Source: SIG622 sp045600125 (GTDB taxonomy: Bacteria > Bacillota > Clostridia > Oscillospirales > CAG-382). From it: 64,000 nt of DNA. Under the pieces are notes generated by a model. That model was not told the DNA's origin and did not search any database. It worked only from the letters and a program-made list of their open reading frames with translations. The stretch's first letter is position 1; the number at the start of each line of letters is the position of its first letter. A program made the translations under genes and the position numbers. This document shows, piece by piece, positions 34,370-42,574 of the stretch. The DNA lies in contig JAZRXH010000109.1 of NCBI GenBank assembly GCA_045600125.1, forward strand, positions 1 through 64,000. Reading direction: 5' to 3'.

Positions 34370-35455
34370 ATGTCGAACAGATTATTTCAGGGTATCATCC
34401 ATCAGATGAAGGACAACATCGACCGCATGATCGGTGTCATAGACGAAAACGGCGTGGTCGTTGCCTGCAGTGAGCTTGTGAAGATCGGTGAAGAGCGAAA
34501 CGACGTGGTAGAGGGCGTATCCTTCGCCGCCGACGATTTCGTATCCGGCGGTTTCACCTACAAGGCAATCGGTTCCCACTCCAAGATCGAATACATCATC
34601 ATGGTAGAGGGCGATGACAAGGCGGCTTCGGACATCGCTTCGGTGCTTTCGGTATCGCTTTCCAACATCAAGACGCTGTACGACGAAAAGTACGATAAGT
34701 CCAGCTTCATCAAGAACATAATCCTTGACAACATCCTTCCCAGCGACATTTACATAAAGGCTAAGGAGCTCCACTTCACCAACGACGTGTCCCGTGCCGT
34801 CTTCTTCGTCCGCTTCGCCGACAAGACGGACATCATGCCCTATGACATCCTGCAGAACATGTTCCCCGAAAAGAACAAGGACTTTGTCATCAACGTGGGC
34901 GAGACCGACATCGTTGTCGTCAAGGAGGTAAAGCCCAACTGCGATTCCAAGGAGCTGGAAAAGATTGCCTCCTCCATCGTGGACACCATCGGCAGTGACT
35001 TCTACGTAAAGGTCACCATCGGCATCGGCGCCGTAGCGGAGAACATCCGTGACCTCGCCCGCTCCTTCAAGGAGGCGCAGGTCGCCATCGAGGTCGGCAA
35101 GGTATTCGACACCGAAAAGAACATCATCAACTACGAAAACCTCGGCATCGGCAGACTTATCTATCAGCTCCCCACTACTCTTTGCGAAATGTTCCTGCAG
35201 GAGGTCTTCAAGAAGGGAAGCCTCGAAAGCCTCGACAGAGAAACACTGATGACCATTCAGTGCTTCTTCGAGAACAACCTGAACGTATCCGAGACCTCAA
35301 GAAAGCTGTTCGTACACAGAAACACCCTCGTGTACAGACTGGAAAAGATTCGCAAGCTCACCGGACTCGACCTTCGTGAATTCGAGCACGCCATCACCTT
35401 CAAGGTAGCGCTCATGGTCAAGAAGTACCTCGTTTCGAAGCCCGTCAAGTACTGA
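34370..35455 (+). CDS. CdaR/PucR-family transcriptional regulator
   Basis: The 361-residue protein matches the carbohydrate diacid regulator type: an N-terminal diacid-recognition-like domain (about 1-130, IGVIDENGVVVACSELVKIG), a GGDEF-like middle domain (about 130-255) and a C-terminal PucR-type helix-turn-helix with ENNLNVSETSRKLFVHRNTLVYRLEKI (about 295-325). Relatives activate sugar-acid or purine genes; the ligand here is unknown. GGGAGG precedes the ATG. A terminator follows, so it ends this transcript. Confidence 0.85.
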   Translation: MSNRLFQGIIHQMKDNIDRMIGVIDENGVVVACSELVKIGEERNDVVEGVSFAADDFVSGGFTYKAIGSHSKIEYIIMVEGDDKAASDIASVLSVSLSNIKTLYDEKYDKSSFIKNIILDNILPSDIYIKAKELHFTNDVSRAVFFVRFADKTDIMPYDILQNMFPEKNKDFVINVGETDIVVVKEVKPNCDSKELEKIASSIVDTIGSDFYVKVTIGIGAVAENIRDLARSFKEAQVAIEVGKVFDTEKNIINYENLGIGRLIYQLPTTLCEMFLQEVFKKGSLESLDRETLMTIQCFFENNLNVSETSRKLFVHRNTLVYRLEKIRKLTGLDLREFEHAITFKVALMVKKYLVSKPVKY

Positions 35456-35486
35456 TCTTTGCAAAACAAAAATAAACGCAGAACTG

Positions 35487-35520
35487 CGGCGTACGTCCTT
35501 CCCGGCGTGCGCCGTTTTTC
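35487..35520 (+). terminator. Intrinsic terminator after the CdaR-like gene
   Basis: CGGCGTACG pairs with CGTGCGCCG (one wobble) over a 10-base loop, followed by TTTTTC. Confidence 0.8.
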
Positions 35521-35721
35521 TTCGTCCGTTTTCACAAGCCCGTCACAGAAGGCGGGGAAATTTTATTGAAATTCAACACTTAATTTACAAGTGTCGCTTT
35601 TATATTTCACGTTTGCATGCTATACTGGTGTACAATAGTTTGATAGGATGCGGGTAGTGTCCGCAGATATCGGAAGAATGACAAAAACCGTAACAGGCAG
35701 AATTGGAAAGGAGCCGGCAGA

Positions 35722-36657
35722 ATGATCCGATTCGAGAATGTAAATAAAACATACGATAAAGATAAATTTGTTCTGACAAACCTGAATCTCACCATTGATG
35801 ACGGGGAATTTGTATTTGTGATGGGCCGTTCCGGTGCCGGAAAAACCACCCTCACAAAGCTTCTTCTCCGCGAAGAAAAGGTAACATCCGGAAAGCTTTT
35901 CGTCGACAATTACCGACTCGACAAAATTCCCAGCCGCAAGGTTCCGTTCCTGCGGAGAAATATGGGCTTCGTCTTCCAGGATTTCCGCCTTTTCGACAAC
36001 AAGACGGTATTCGAGAACGTGGCGTTCGCCATGGAGGTACTCGGTGAATCCAAAAGCGCCATTCGTGAAAAGGTGCCGATCGCACTCGGCATCGTGGGAC
36101 TTCTCGGCAAAGAAAACTATATGCCGAAAAAACTGTCCGGCGGTGAAAAGCAGAGACTTTGCGTAGCGAGAGCCATCGTGAACAACCCCAGCGTCATCGT
36201 GGCAGACGAGCCTACGGGAAATCTGGATACGGCTCTTGCAATGGAAATCATGGATCTTCTCGTGCGCATTGCGGGCTTCGGAAAAACCGTTATCGTCGTG
36301 ACCCACGCCAGCGAGCTTGTGCGGAAGTACGATAAGAGGATCATCACCCTTGACAAGGGAAGGGTCGTCGGCGACACGAAATACAACCTCAGCCCCGATG
36401 AACGTGCCCGTGAAAAAGACGAGGACGAGCGGGACGTGGACGGCGAAATAGAAAACAACGAGCTTCTCGGCGCAGCCTATGCCGAAGGGGAAGCAAAAGA
36501 AGACGAAAACGCACCGGAGACCGGCGCCGAGCCGGAGACCGAGGGCGCTCCTGAAGAGAACGGCGAACCCGAAAAGGTAACGGCAAGCTACATCAGCTTT
36601 GACAGCGACGCATCGGACGCTTCTGCAGGAAACAGCAAGGACGAAGAAGACGACTGA
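35722..36657 (+). CDS. ftsE: Cell division ATP-binding protein FtsE with acidic C-terminal extension
   Basis: The first about 225 residues are a standard FtsE ATPase: Walker A GRSGAGKT (35-42), signature LSGGEKQR (138-145), Walker B VIVADEPTGNLD. FtsE drives conformational change in FtsX and so controls peptidoglycan hydrolases at the septum. A tail of about 85 residues (about 226-311) dominated by Glu, Asp, Ala and Asn is not part of normal FtsE, which ends near residue 230. GAAAGGAGCC precedes the ATG. The tail may be disordered and contact a partner. The ftsX gene follows after 109 bp. Confidence 0.93.
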   Translation: MIRFENVNKTYDKDKFVLTNLNLTIDDGEFVFVMGRSGAGKTTLTKLLLREEKVTSGKLFVDNYRLDKIPSRKVPFLRRNMGFVFQDFRLFDNKTVFENVAFAMEVLGESKSAIREKVPIALGIVGLLGKENYMPKKLSGGEKQRLCVARAIVNNPSVIVADEPTGNLDTALAMEIMDLLVRIAGFGKTVIVVTHASELVRKYDKRIITLDKGRVVGDTKYNLSPDERAREKDEDERDVDGEIENNELLGAAYAEGEAKEDENAPETGAEPETEGAPEENGEPEKVTASYISFDSDASDASAGNSKDEEDD

Positions 36658-36766
36658 AGCGGCACGGAGCAGCGGGAAACGGGCAAACGGGCATCCGGCA
36701 TCGGACATCCGAAAATCTGCCGAAGATGCACCGCAGCTCTCTTTTATCGGAAAGGAATATACGGAT

Positions 36767-37708
36767 ATGAAAAGATATAAATTCAGCACCTTTATGAGCG
36801 AGGCTCTTAAAGGCATCGTGAGAAACACCCTTTCGAGCACCGTGTCGATCATCAGCCTTGTGCTGGCGCTGGTGGTGCTCGGAAGCTTCTTCCTTCTCAA
36901 GGTGAACATCGAGAAGAATCTGGAATCTCTCGGTGACTTCCACAAGATCGTGGTGTACCTTGAGCTGGACGCAGACACCGAACAGACAGAGAACGTCCGC
37001 ACCAAGATCAAGGAAATCATGGGCGCCTCCGACGACCTTATCGAGTTCACCTCCAAGGAAGCGGCTCTGGAAACAGAAAAAGCAAAATACGGGGAGGAAT
37101 ACGCTTATATATTCGATTCCTACAAGGACGGAGCCAATCCCCTTCCGGATTCCTTCACCGTCACCTATTCCCCCGAAGAGTCGGACATCGACTATCACAT
37201 CCAGCTCATCTCGGGGCTCGAAAAGGTCGAGAACGTAACGAACCGGAAGGAGATCGCCGACAAGATCACGAACCTCAAGACGGTCATCGAACGGATCACC
37301 TCCGCCATGTTCATCCTGCTTTTCATCGTGTCGGTATTCGTGGTGGGAAATACGCTGAAGCTTACCCACGAGGCAAGAAAAAACGAGATCCGCATCATGA
37401 AGTACATCGGCGCCACCAACTTCTACATAGAATTTCCTTTTGTGATCGAGGGCTGCATCCTCGGTATCGTCAGCTCGCTCATCGCCTACGGAGGGATCCG
37501 GTACGGTTACGAGCTGATCTGTGAGAACATCACGAAAAACTACGGCAGCGTCGTACAGCTCATCAGCATGAAGGATCCTGCCTTCCCCAATGTGCAGACG
37601 ATTTCGGGAATGAGCTACGGTCTGTTCTTCCTTCTTGCCTTCCTCGCCATCGGCATCCTCACCGGCTTCCTCGGTACGCTTGCCACAAAGCGGCATCTGA
37701 AGGCATAA
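36767..37708 (+). CDS. ftsX: Cell division protein FtsX
   Basis: The 313-residue protein has a first helix (about 20-42), an extracellular domain of about 130 residues (VVYLELDADTEQTENV) and three C-terminal helices within the FtsX/MacB-like permease region (TNFYIEFPFVIEGCILGIVSSLIAYG). It couples FtsE ATP hydrolysis to extracellular peptidoglycan hydrolase activation. The frame is open 56 codons earlier, overlapping ftsE, but the ATG at 36767 has GGAAAGGA and begins the family (MKRYKFSTFMSEALKGI). Confidence 0.93.
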   Translation: MKRYKFSTFMSEALKGIVRNTLSSTVSIISLVLALVVLGSFFLLKVNIEKNLESLGDFHKIVVYLELDADTEQTENVRTKIKEIMGASDDLIEFTSKEAALETEKAKYGEEYAYIFDSYKDGANPLPDSFTVTYSPEESDIDYHIQLISGLEKVENVTNRKEIADKITNLKTVIERITSAMFILLFIVSVFVVGNTLKLTHEARKNEIRIMKYIGATNFYIEFPFVIEGCILGIVSSLIAYGGIRYGYELICENITKNYGSVVQLISMKDPAFPNVQTISGMSYGLFFLLAFLAIGILTGFLGTLATKRHLKA

Positions 37709-37840
37709 AACAGTCGGAAAGTTACGGAAAAATACGGAAGTTCGGCATGGCAAAGCGGAGAATCCGCACAGGATCTTTCTGATCTCCGCTGAAAAAAGGA
37801 CATTTTTCAGATAAGGAACGACTATTTGAAAGGAGTCAAA

Positions 37841-39142
37841 ATGATCGGAAATAAAATAAGCCGCAGAAGGTTCTGTGCGTTTCTTCTGACGCTTCTTATG
37901 CTCTTTGGCCTTTCGGGGGCCTTCGGCAGGGATCTCTCGTCTCTGCCTCTCGGCACGGCGTCGGCGGCAGGGATCACCGAAAACAAAAAGAATCTGTCCT
38001 CTCTGCAGGATAAATACAACCGGGCGGTGGGAAACCGCAACGCCGTACAGACCAAGCTGAACGCCAAGCGGGGCGAGATCCGCACCAAGGAGCAGGAAAA
38101 GCGGGATCTCGATGAGGAGATCACGGTGCTTACCGAAGAGTTGATGGCGGCGGAGGCACTTCTGGAGGAATACGGCGTATACATCGACGAAAAGACACAG
38201 AGCCTCGAGGATCTCGAAACAAAGCACACGGAACAGCAGGCGATGCTGGGCGATATGCTGAAAATGAGCTACGAGTACGGCGAGACCTCCTATCTCGACA
38301 TCATTCTCGGAGCCGACAGCATTTCGGACTTCCTTCAGCGCCTTGATTTTCTGGCGTATCACATGAAATACTCCAGCACGCTTCTCCGGGAAATGGACAA
38401 GACCGAAAAAGAACTCACCGAAGTAACGGCGAACCTCGAAAGTGCCCGGGCGGCGCTTACCGAGATCGCAGCAAGCAAGGAACAGCTGAAGGGTGAGCTG
38501 GAGATAAAGCTGGCAAGAGCCGAGGAGGTCCTTGCAGAGCTTCGTTCCGAAGAAGACGCTTACGAAAAAGAAGCGGCGCAGTACGAAAACGACCGCCTCG
38601 CCCTTGAAAGAGACATAAAGGCGCTGTCCGCCACCATAGCGGCGCAGGAAGCGGAAGAAAAGAGAAGACAGGAAGAGGAGAGGAAAAAGCAGCAGAACAA
38701 CAGCTCCTCCGGCTCCTCCGGTTCCTCCAACGTTTCCAGAGGCGGAAAGTTGGGATGGCCGCTGAACGGCTACTCCCTTGCCAACAAGTCCAGCAACTAC
38801 GGTTACCGTACCGACCCCATCACCGGTCGGAAGTCCGCCTTCCACAACGGCGTGGATATTGCCGTCCCCTACGGAACGAAGATCCTTGCGGCGGAAGCCG
38901 GAACGGTGGTACGTTCCTCCTGGTACAGCACCTACGGCAACTGCGTCATCGTTGATCACGGCGGCGGTCTGATGACGCTGTACGCTCACTGCAGCGGCTA
39001 CAACTGCTCGGTAGGCGACAAGGTATCCAGAGGCGAATGCATCGCCTATGTTGGCTCCACCGGCAATTCCACCGGCAACCATCTGCATTTCGTGGTCTTT
39101 GTCAACGGCGTTACGACGAACCCCGTTCCCTACATAAGCTGA
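37841..39142 (+). CDS. EnvC-like murein hydrolase or hydrolase activator (coiled coil + M23)
   Basis: The 433-residue product has a signal peptide (about 5-30), a coiled coil of about 240 residues rich in Glu, Lys and Leu, a Ser/Gly linker, and a C-terminal LytM/M23 domain. Zinc-site residues are present: FHNGVDIA (His and Asp) and NHLHFVV (HxH), with YAHCSG before it, so the domain may be an active endopeptidase rather than an EnvC-type activator with degenerate residues. FtsEX systems use such coiled-coil proteins (EnvC, PcsB). AAAGGAG lies before 37841. Position after ftsX supports an FtsEX partner. Confidence 0.9.
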   Translation: MIGNKISRRRFCAFLLTLLMLFGLSGAFGRDLSSLPLGTASAAGITENKKNLSSLQDKYNRAVGNRNAVQTKLNAKRGEIRTKEQEKRDLDEEITVLTEELMAAEALLEEYGVYIDEKTQSLEDLETKHTEQQAMLGDMLKMSYEYGETSYLDIILGADSISDFLQRLDFLAYHMKYSSTLLREMDKTEKELTEVTANLESARAALTEIAASKEQLKGELEIKLARAEEVLAELRSEEDAYEKEAAQYENDRLALERDIKALSATIAAQEAEEKRRQEEERKKQQNNSSSGSSGSSNVSRGGKLGWPLNGYSLANKSSNYGYRTDPITGRKSAFHNGVDIAVPYGTKILAAEAGTVVRSSWYSTYGNCVIVDHGGGLMTLYAHCSGYNCSVGDKVSRGECIAYVGSTGNSTGNHLHFVVFVNGVTTNPVPYIS

Positions 39143-39230
39143 CAAGGATAAGACGTCAAAAGATTTGCAGATGCAAAAAGTCCGGCGTTCCGCCAAGGGT
39201 TCCATATTTTCCGGAAAGGAATGATCAGAA

Positions 39231-40571
39231 ATGGGAAAGCGAGTTCCCCTCAGTATAACGATCTTCTTAGTCGCCTGTGCGGCGCTTGTATCGTTTCAGA
39301 TCACGTATAACTACGTAAACAACAAGTACGCCTCGAAGCAGGCTGAAATGGTCAGCGGCAAGGCGGCGTTCGCCAAGATGGACACCATCGACGCCATCGT
39401 GCGCAAGTCCTATGTGGGCGAGATCAACGAAAAGCAGTTGGAGGACGGTATCATCCAGGGCTATCTGTACGGTCTCGGCGACAAGTATGCCACCTATCTC
39501 ACCAAAGACGAGTACATGAGCTACACCTCCAAGCGAAGCGGCAAGATGGTAGGCATCGGCATCAAGGTCATCTACGACAACACGCTGGGCGGCATCTACG
39601 TCACCAACGTGGTAAAGGACTCCCCTGCTCTGACCGCCGGTCTCTGCGCCGGCGACCTGATCACGGCGGTGGACGGTCTGAGCATTGCCGAAAGAGGCTA
39701 TTACAACACCATTACCTACATCAGCAGCGGCAGTGAGGGGGATGTGGTGACCCTCAAGGTACTGAAGGGTCCCGACTTCTACTCCGAGGCGGAATACGTC
39801 ATCGAGCGTGCCGTGGTCAGTTCCCCCACCGTTACCTCCGAACAGCTTCCGGACAACGTGGGGCTTGTGACGATCACCGAGTTCACCAAGAACACCCCCG
39901 CCGAATTTACGTCAGCGGTCGAAGAGCTGCGGAGGAACGGAAGCACTTCTCTGGTATTCGATCTTCGCAACAACCCCGGCGGTGATCTGGACGGCATCCG
40001 TGGCGTTCTTGACTACCTCCTTCCCGAAGGACCGATCATCCGGATCATTTCCAAGGACGGAAGCGAGCAGGTGCTCTCCTCCGACGCCGCCTGCGTAGAG
40101 CTTCCCATGGCGGTCGTGGTGAACGGCAACACGGCAAGCGCCGCAGAGCTCTTTACGAGCGCTCTCAAGGACTATAAGAAGGCGACGGTCGTCGGTGCCA
40201 CCACCTACGGAAAAGGCACTATGCAGACCATGATGCAGCTGGCAGACGGCAGTGCGCTTTCGGTTTCCACCCAGATGTACAATCCTCCCTACTCCGAGAA
40301 CTACGAGGGCAAGGGCGTCGTTCCCGACCTTGTGGTAGAACTGAGCGCCGAGCAGCTGGCGCAGTATTACATGCTGACTCCCGAAAACGATCCTCAGCTT
40401 TCCAAGGCGATCGGCGTGGTGAAGAGCAAGAGGAATCTTGCGGATGCGGCAGTAGAGGCAAATCAAGCCGAAACAGTCGAAAACACCGAGAACACGGAAA
40501 ATGCGGAAAACGCAGAGACCACCGAAGCAGCAGATGCCGCAGCGGATAATTCCGAACAAGCACAGTCCTGA
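39231..40571 (+). CDS. Carboxy-terminal processing protease (S41, CtpA-like) with PDZ domain
   Basis: The 446-residue product has an N-terminal membrane anchor (about 8-25), a PDZ domain (about 98-190, GIGIKVIYDN) and an S41 peptidase domain with FDLRNNPGGDLDG, catalytic Ser303 (NGNTASAAELF) and Lys328 (TYGKGTMQ). CtpA-type enzymes trim or degrade envelope proteins, including cell-wall hydrolases. The last about 45 residues are a low-complexity Asn-Thr-Glu/Ala-Glu tail. GGAAAGGAATGATC precedes the ATG. It is fourth in the ftsEX unit, as in many Bacillota. Confidence 0.93.
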   Translation: MGKRVPLSITIFLVACAALVSFQITYNYVNNKYASKQAEMVSGKAAFAKMDTIDAIVRKSYVGEINEKQLEDGIIQGYLYGLGDKYATYLTKDEYMSYTSKRSGKMVGIGIKVIYDNTLGGIYVTNVVKDSPALTAGLCAGDLITAVDGLSIAERGYYNTITYISSGSEGDVVTLKVLKGPDFYSEAEYVIERAVVSSPTVTSEQLPDNVGLVTITEFTKNTPAEFTSAVEELRRNGSTSLVFDLRNNPGGDLDGIRGVLDYLLPEGPIIRIISKDGSEQVLSSDAACVELPMAVVVNGNTASAAELFTSALKDYKKATVVGATTYGKGTMQTMMQLADGSALSVSTQMYNPPYSENYEGKGVVPDLVVELSAEQLAQYYMLTPENDPQLSKAIGVVKSKRNLADAAVEANQAETVENTENTENAENAETTEAADAAADNSEQAQS

Positions 40572-40636
40572 TAAGCAATAGCCCCAAAACAAAATAACAG
40601 AAAGGAATGTCTTCGCCTCGTGCGAAGGTCACGGTG

Positions 40637-41053
40637 ATGACCATGAAAACCTTTTTGATTCTTTTAGTTGTTGGTCTGATCCTGATTCTGGTCGGGATCC
40701 TCTGCCTTACAAAAGGCGTAAAGAAAAAGAACCGCTGCTCAGCCTCGGCTCCGGCGGTGATCGTTGAGGTTCAGGTGGACGACGATGAAGCCGGGCGGGA
40801 AGGAACAAGAAAAAAATACACCTACACCCCGGTCTATGAGTTCACGACGCCTCTCGGGTATGTGCGCAAAACCGGCGGCATATACAGCCACTCGAAGAGC
40901 CGCTTCAAGGTAGGGCAGACCACCGAGGTAAAGTACGATCCGGCAAAGCCGGACGATTTCCTCGTGGGCGGCAAGATCAGCGGTCTTGCTTTTGACGTCT
41001 CGCTCATTCTCTTCGGTATTCTGGTGATCGTCCTCGCCTTCACACAGCTATAA
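40637..41053 (+). CDS. DUF3592-like small membrane protein
   Basis: The 138-residue product has one helix near the N terminus (about 4-24) and one at the C terminus, flanking an extracytoplasmic beta-rich domain with YTPVYEFTTPLGYVRKTG and VKYDPAKPDDF, as in DUF3592 proteins. Function unknown. Several ATGs are possible; I choose 40637, which has GAAGG eight bases upstream, over 40607, where the ribosome binding site touches the start. It ends the ftsEX unit before a strong hairpin. Confidence 0.7.
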   Translation: MTMKTFLILLVVGLILILVGILCLTKGVKKKNRCSASAPAVIVEVQVDDDEAGREGTRKKYTYTPVYEFTTPLGYVRKTGGIYSHSKSRFKVGQTTEVKYDPAKPDDFLVGGKISGLAFDVSLILFGILVIVLAFTQL

Positions 41054-41069
41054 ACGGACAATGACAGCT

Positions 41070-41098
41070 CCCCGCCAAAGGTTCGTCCTTTGGCGGGG
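41070..41098 (+). terminator. Hairpin terminator of the ftsEX unit
   Basis: CCCCGCCAAAGG pairs perfectly with CCTTTGGCGGGG around TTCGT. The T-run (ATTTC) is short, but the stem is very stable. Confidence 0.7.
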
Positions 41099-41231
41099 AT
41101 TTCATCAAAGACATTTTTCGGTTCATCTGCCAAAACGTTCAGCAGGTGTTTTTTCGCCCTATTTGGAAACAAGCGTAAAACTGCACGGCGAATTCACACC
41201 CGAAGGGTATTTCACAAATCACGCAAGGCAT

Positions 41232-41843
41232 TTATTTTAATGAGGAGCCACAGTATTCACATTCTCCCATATCGCCTATAATAGTATTGTTTGCACCACA
41301 GCAAGGGCAAGCGACAATTTTTTTTGTAACACTGTTTGTGGTTGTATTTACCGTTGCCCCAACCTGCTCTTGAATTTCGGTATTCGGTAAAACAACCTCT
41401 CTTGTACCTTCGTTGATATAAGCATTTTTCAAATATCCTTTACTTATCAGTTTTTGAATATCATTTTTAGCCACATCGTAAGATTTACCAATTGATGAAG
41501 CTATAACATCAATTTGTCTTTCGTTTTCATTTACAATAACAGATAAATACTTCTTAACATCTTCAGCATCCTTCTTGGTTTTTTTTGAAACTTTCTGTAA
41601 GACAAATCCGGCGATACCAAAAAACAATATCATACCAATATCATCTGAGCCAAAACCTTCGCTCAAACAAGCAACAAATCCAATTCCGGCAATGCAATAT
41701 GATGCAATGCCAATACCACCTATAAGTTTTCCGGCACCCATAGCTGCTTTCTTGTCAACGGATATGCGCTTTATTATCAAAAATACACCTACTGGCCAAA
41801 AAATACATAATGCCAAAATTATTATCGGCCATGAATATAACAT
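41232..41843 (-). CDS. Membrane protein with cytoplasmic domain and C-terminal zinc ribbon
   Basis: The 203-residue product has N-terminal hydrophobic segments (about 3-22, 40-60, 65-85), then a soluble region resembling a winged helix (QIDVIASSIGKSYDVAKNDIQKLISKGYLKNAYI, a small HTH-like pattern), and a C-terminal zinc ribbon CPCC...CEYCGS. I do not recognise the family. The ATG at 41843 has AAAGGTG at good spacing; an ATG eight codons earlier is possible. It is third and last of the minus-strand operon behind the invertible element. Base composition is much more AT-rich than the flanking genes, suggesting transfer. Confidence 0.65.
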   Translation of the reverse strand: MLYSWPIIILALCIFWPVGVFLIIKRISVDKKAAMGAGKLIGGIGIASYCIAGIGFVACLSEGFGSDDIGMILFFGIAGFVLQKVSKKTKKDAEDVKKYLSVIVNENERQIDVIASSIGKSYDVAKNDIQKLISKGYLKNAYINEGTREVVLPNTEIQEQVGATVNTTTNSVTKKIVACPCCGANNTIIGDMGECEYCGSSLK

Positions 41844-41886
41844 GCTGATTTCACCTTTTTCATTCACTTTAAATTACCTCCCAAAT

Positions 41887-42561
41887 TTAATAATTTCCTC
41901 TTTTAGTGCTCTTATTTTTTAAAGAACGTAGTTTTATAGCATTTTTTATATCAGATATTTTCTGTGGTATGCTTTCGTCAGCGTTAGCTAATAGCTTTTG
42001 CAATTCATCAAGTTTATCTAAAATTAGCACCTCATCAGTTGATAGTGCACTATTATCAGAAAACATAAGCATTTCAGATACTTCTTCCAAATCTTTTTTA
42101 TAAGCACTTTCCTGATATTCTATTAATAAGCCCTTTGCCTTAGTATATAAAGTATCAACAACCACTTGGCTTTCTGTCAATGGTTTATTTTCTGCTTTTA
42201 CATATCCACTAAAATAAATAACAATTACATCAATAACCAACAAAACACATAATGCCAAAATATTCAATAAGATATATGTTTTTATAAGTAATGGGAAAAC
42301 ATTTACAAGTATAATTGACATTACTAAAACAAAACCTAAATGGAAAAGGCTTGTTATAATATTTGCAACAGCAAATATTGACTTTTTAACACTGAGTGCT
42401 TTGATTGTTCCTATACATTCAGCAAATATCAGAAACATCAGTGAAATCCATCTCATCGGGATTGTAAAAATATTGTCAAAGGTCAACAGGTAAAATATTA
42501 CAGTTGCCGCTATTGAGGTTGCACCGCAGATTAAAGCGATAGCTTTTGAATTTTTTAACAT
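41887..42561 (-). CDS. Four-helix membrane protein of unknown function
   Basis: The 224-residue product has two close pairs of hydrophobic helices (about 8-28, 33-50, 60-85, 88-112) and a cytoplasmic helical tail of about 100 residues (YTKAKGLLIEYQESAYKKDLEEVSEML, later KISDIKNAIKLRSLKNKSTK). No motif is recognised. GGAGGGCGGAGAT stands directly before the ATG and overlaps the SPFH gene's end, so translation is probably coupled. Helix pair plus positively charged tail might hold a partner at the membrane, for instance the SPFH protein upstream; that is inference. Confidence 0.65.
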   Translation of the reverse strand: MLKNSKAIALICGATSIAATVIFYLLTFDNIFTIPMRWISLMFLIFAECIGTIKALSVKKSIFAVANIITSLFHLGFVLVMSIILVNVFPLLIKTYILLNILALCVLLVIDVIVIYFSGYVKAENKPLTESQVVVDTLYTKAKGLLIEYQESAYKKDLEEVSEMLMFSDNSALSTDEVLILDKLDELQKLLANADESIPQKISDIKNAIKLRSLKNKSTKRGNY

Positions 42562-42574
42562 ATCTCCGCCCTCC

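Noticed and set aside
35620..35660. Promoter immediately before ftsE (TATACT or TACAAT boxes)
   Set aside because: Good -10-like boxes exist near 35621 and 35632, but neither has a -35 box at 16-18 bp with more than three matches, so I list no promoter.
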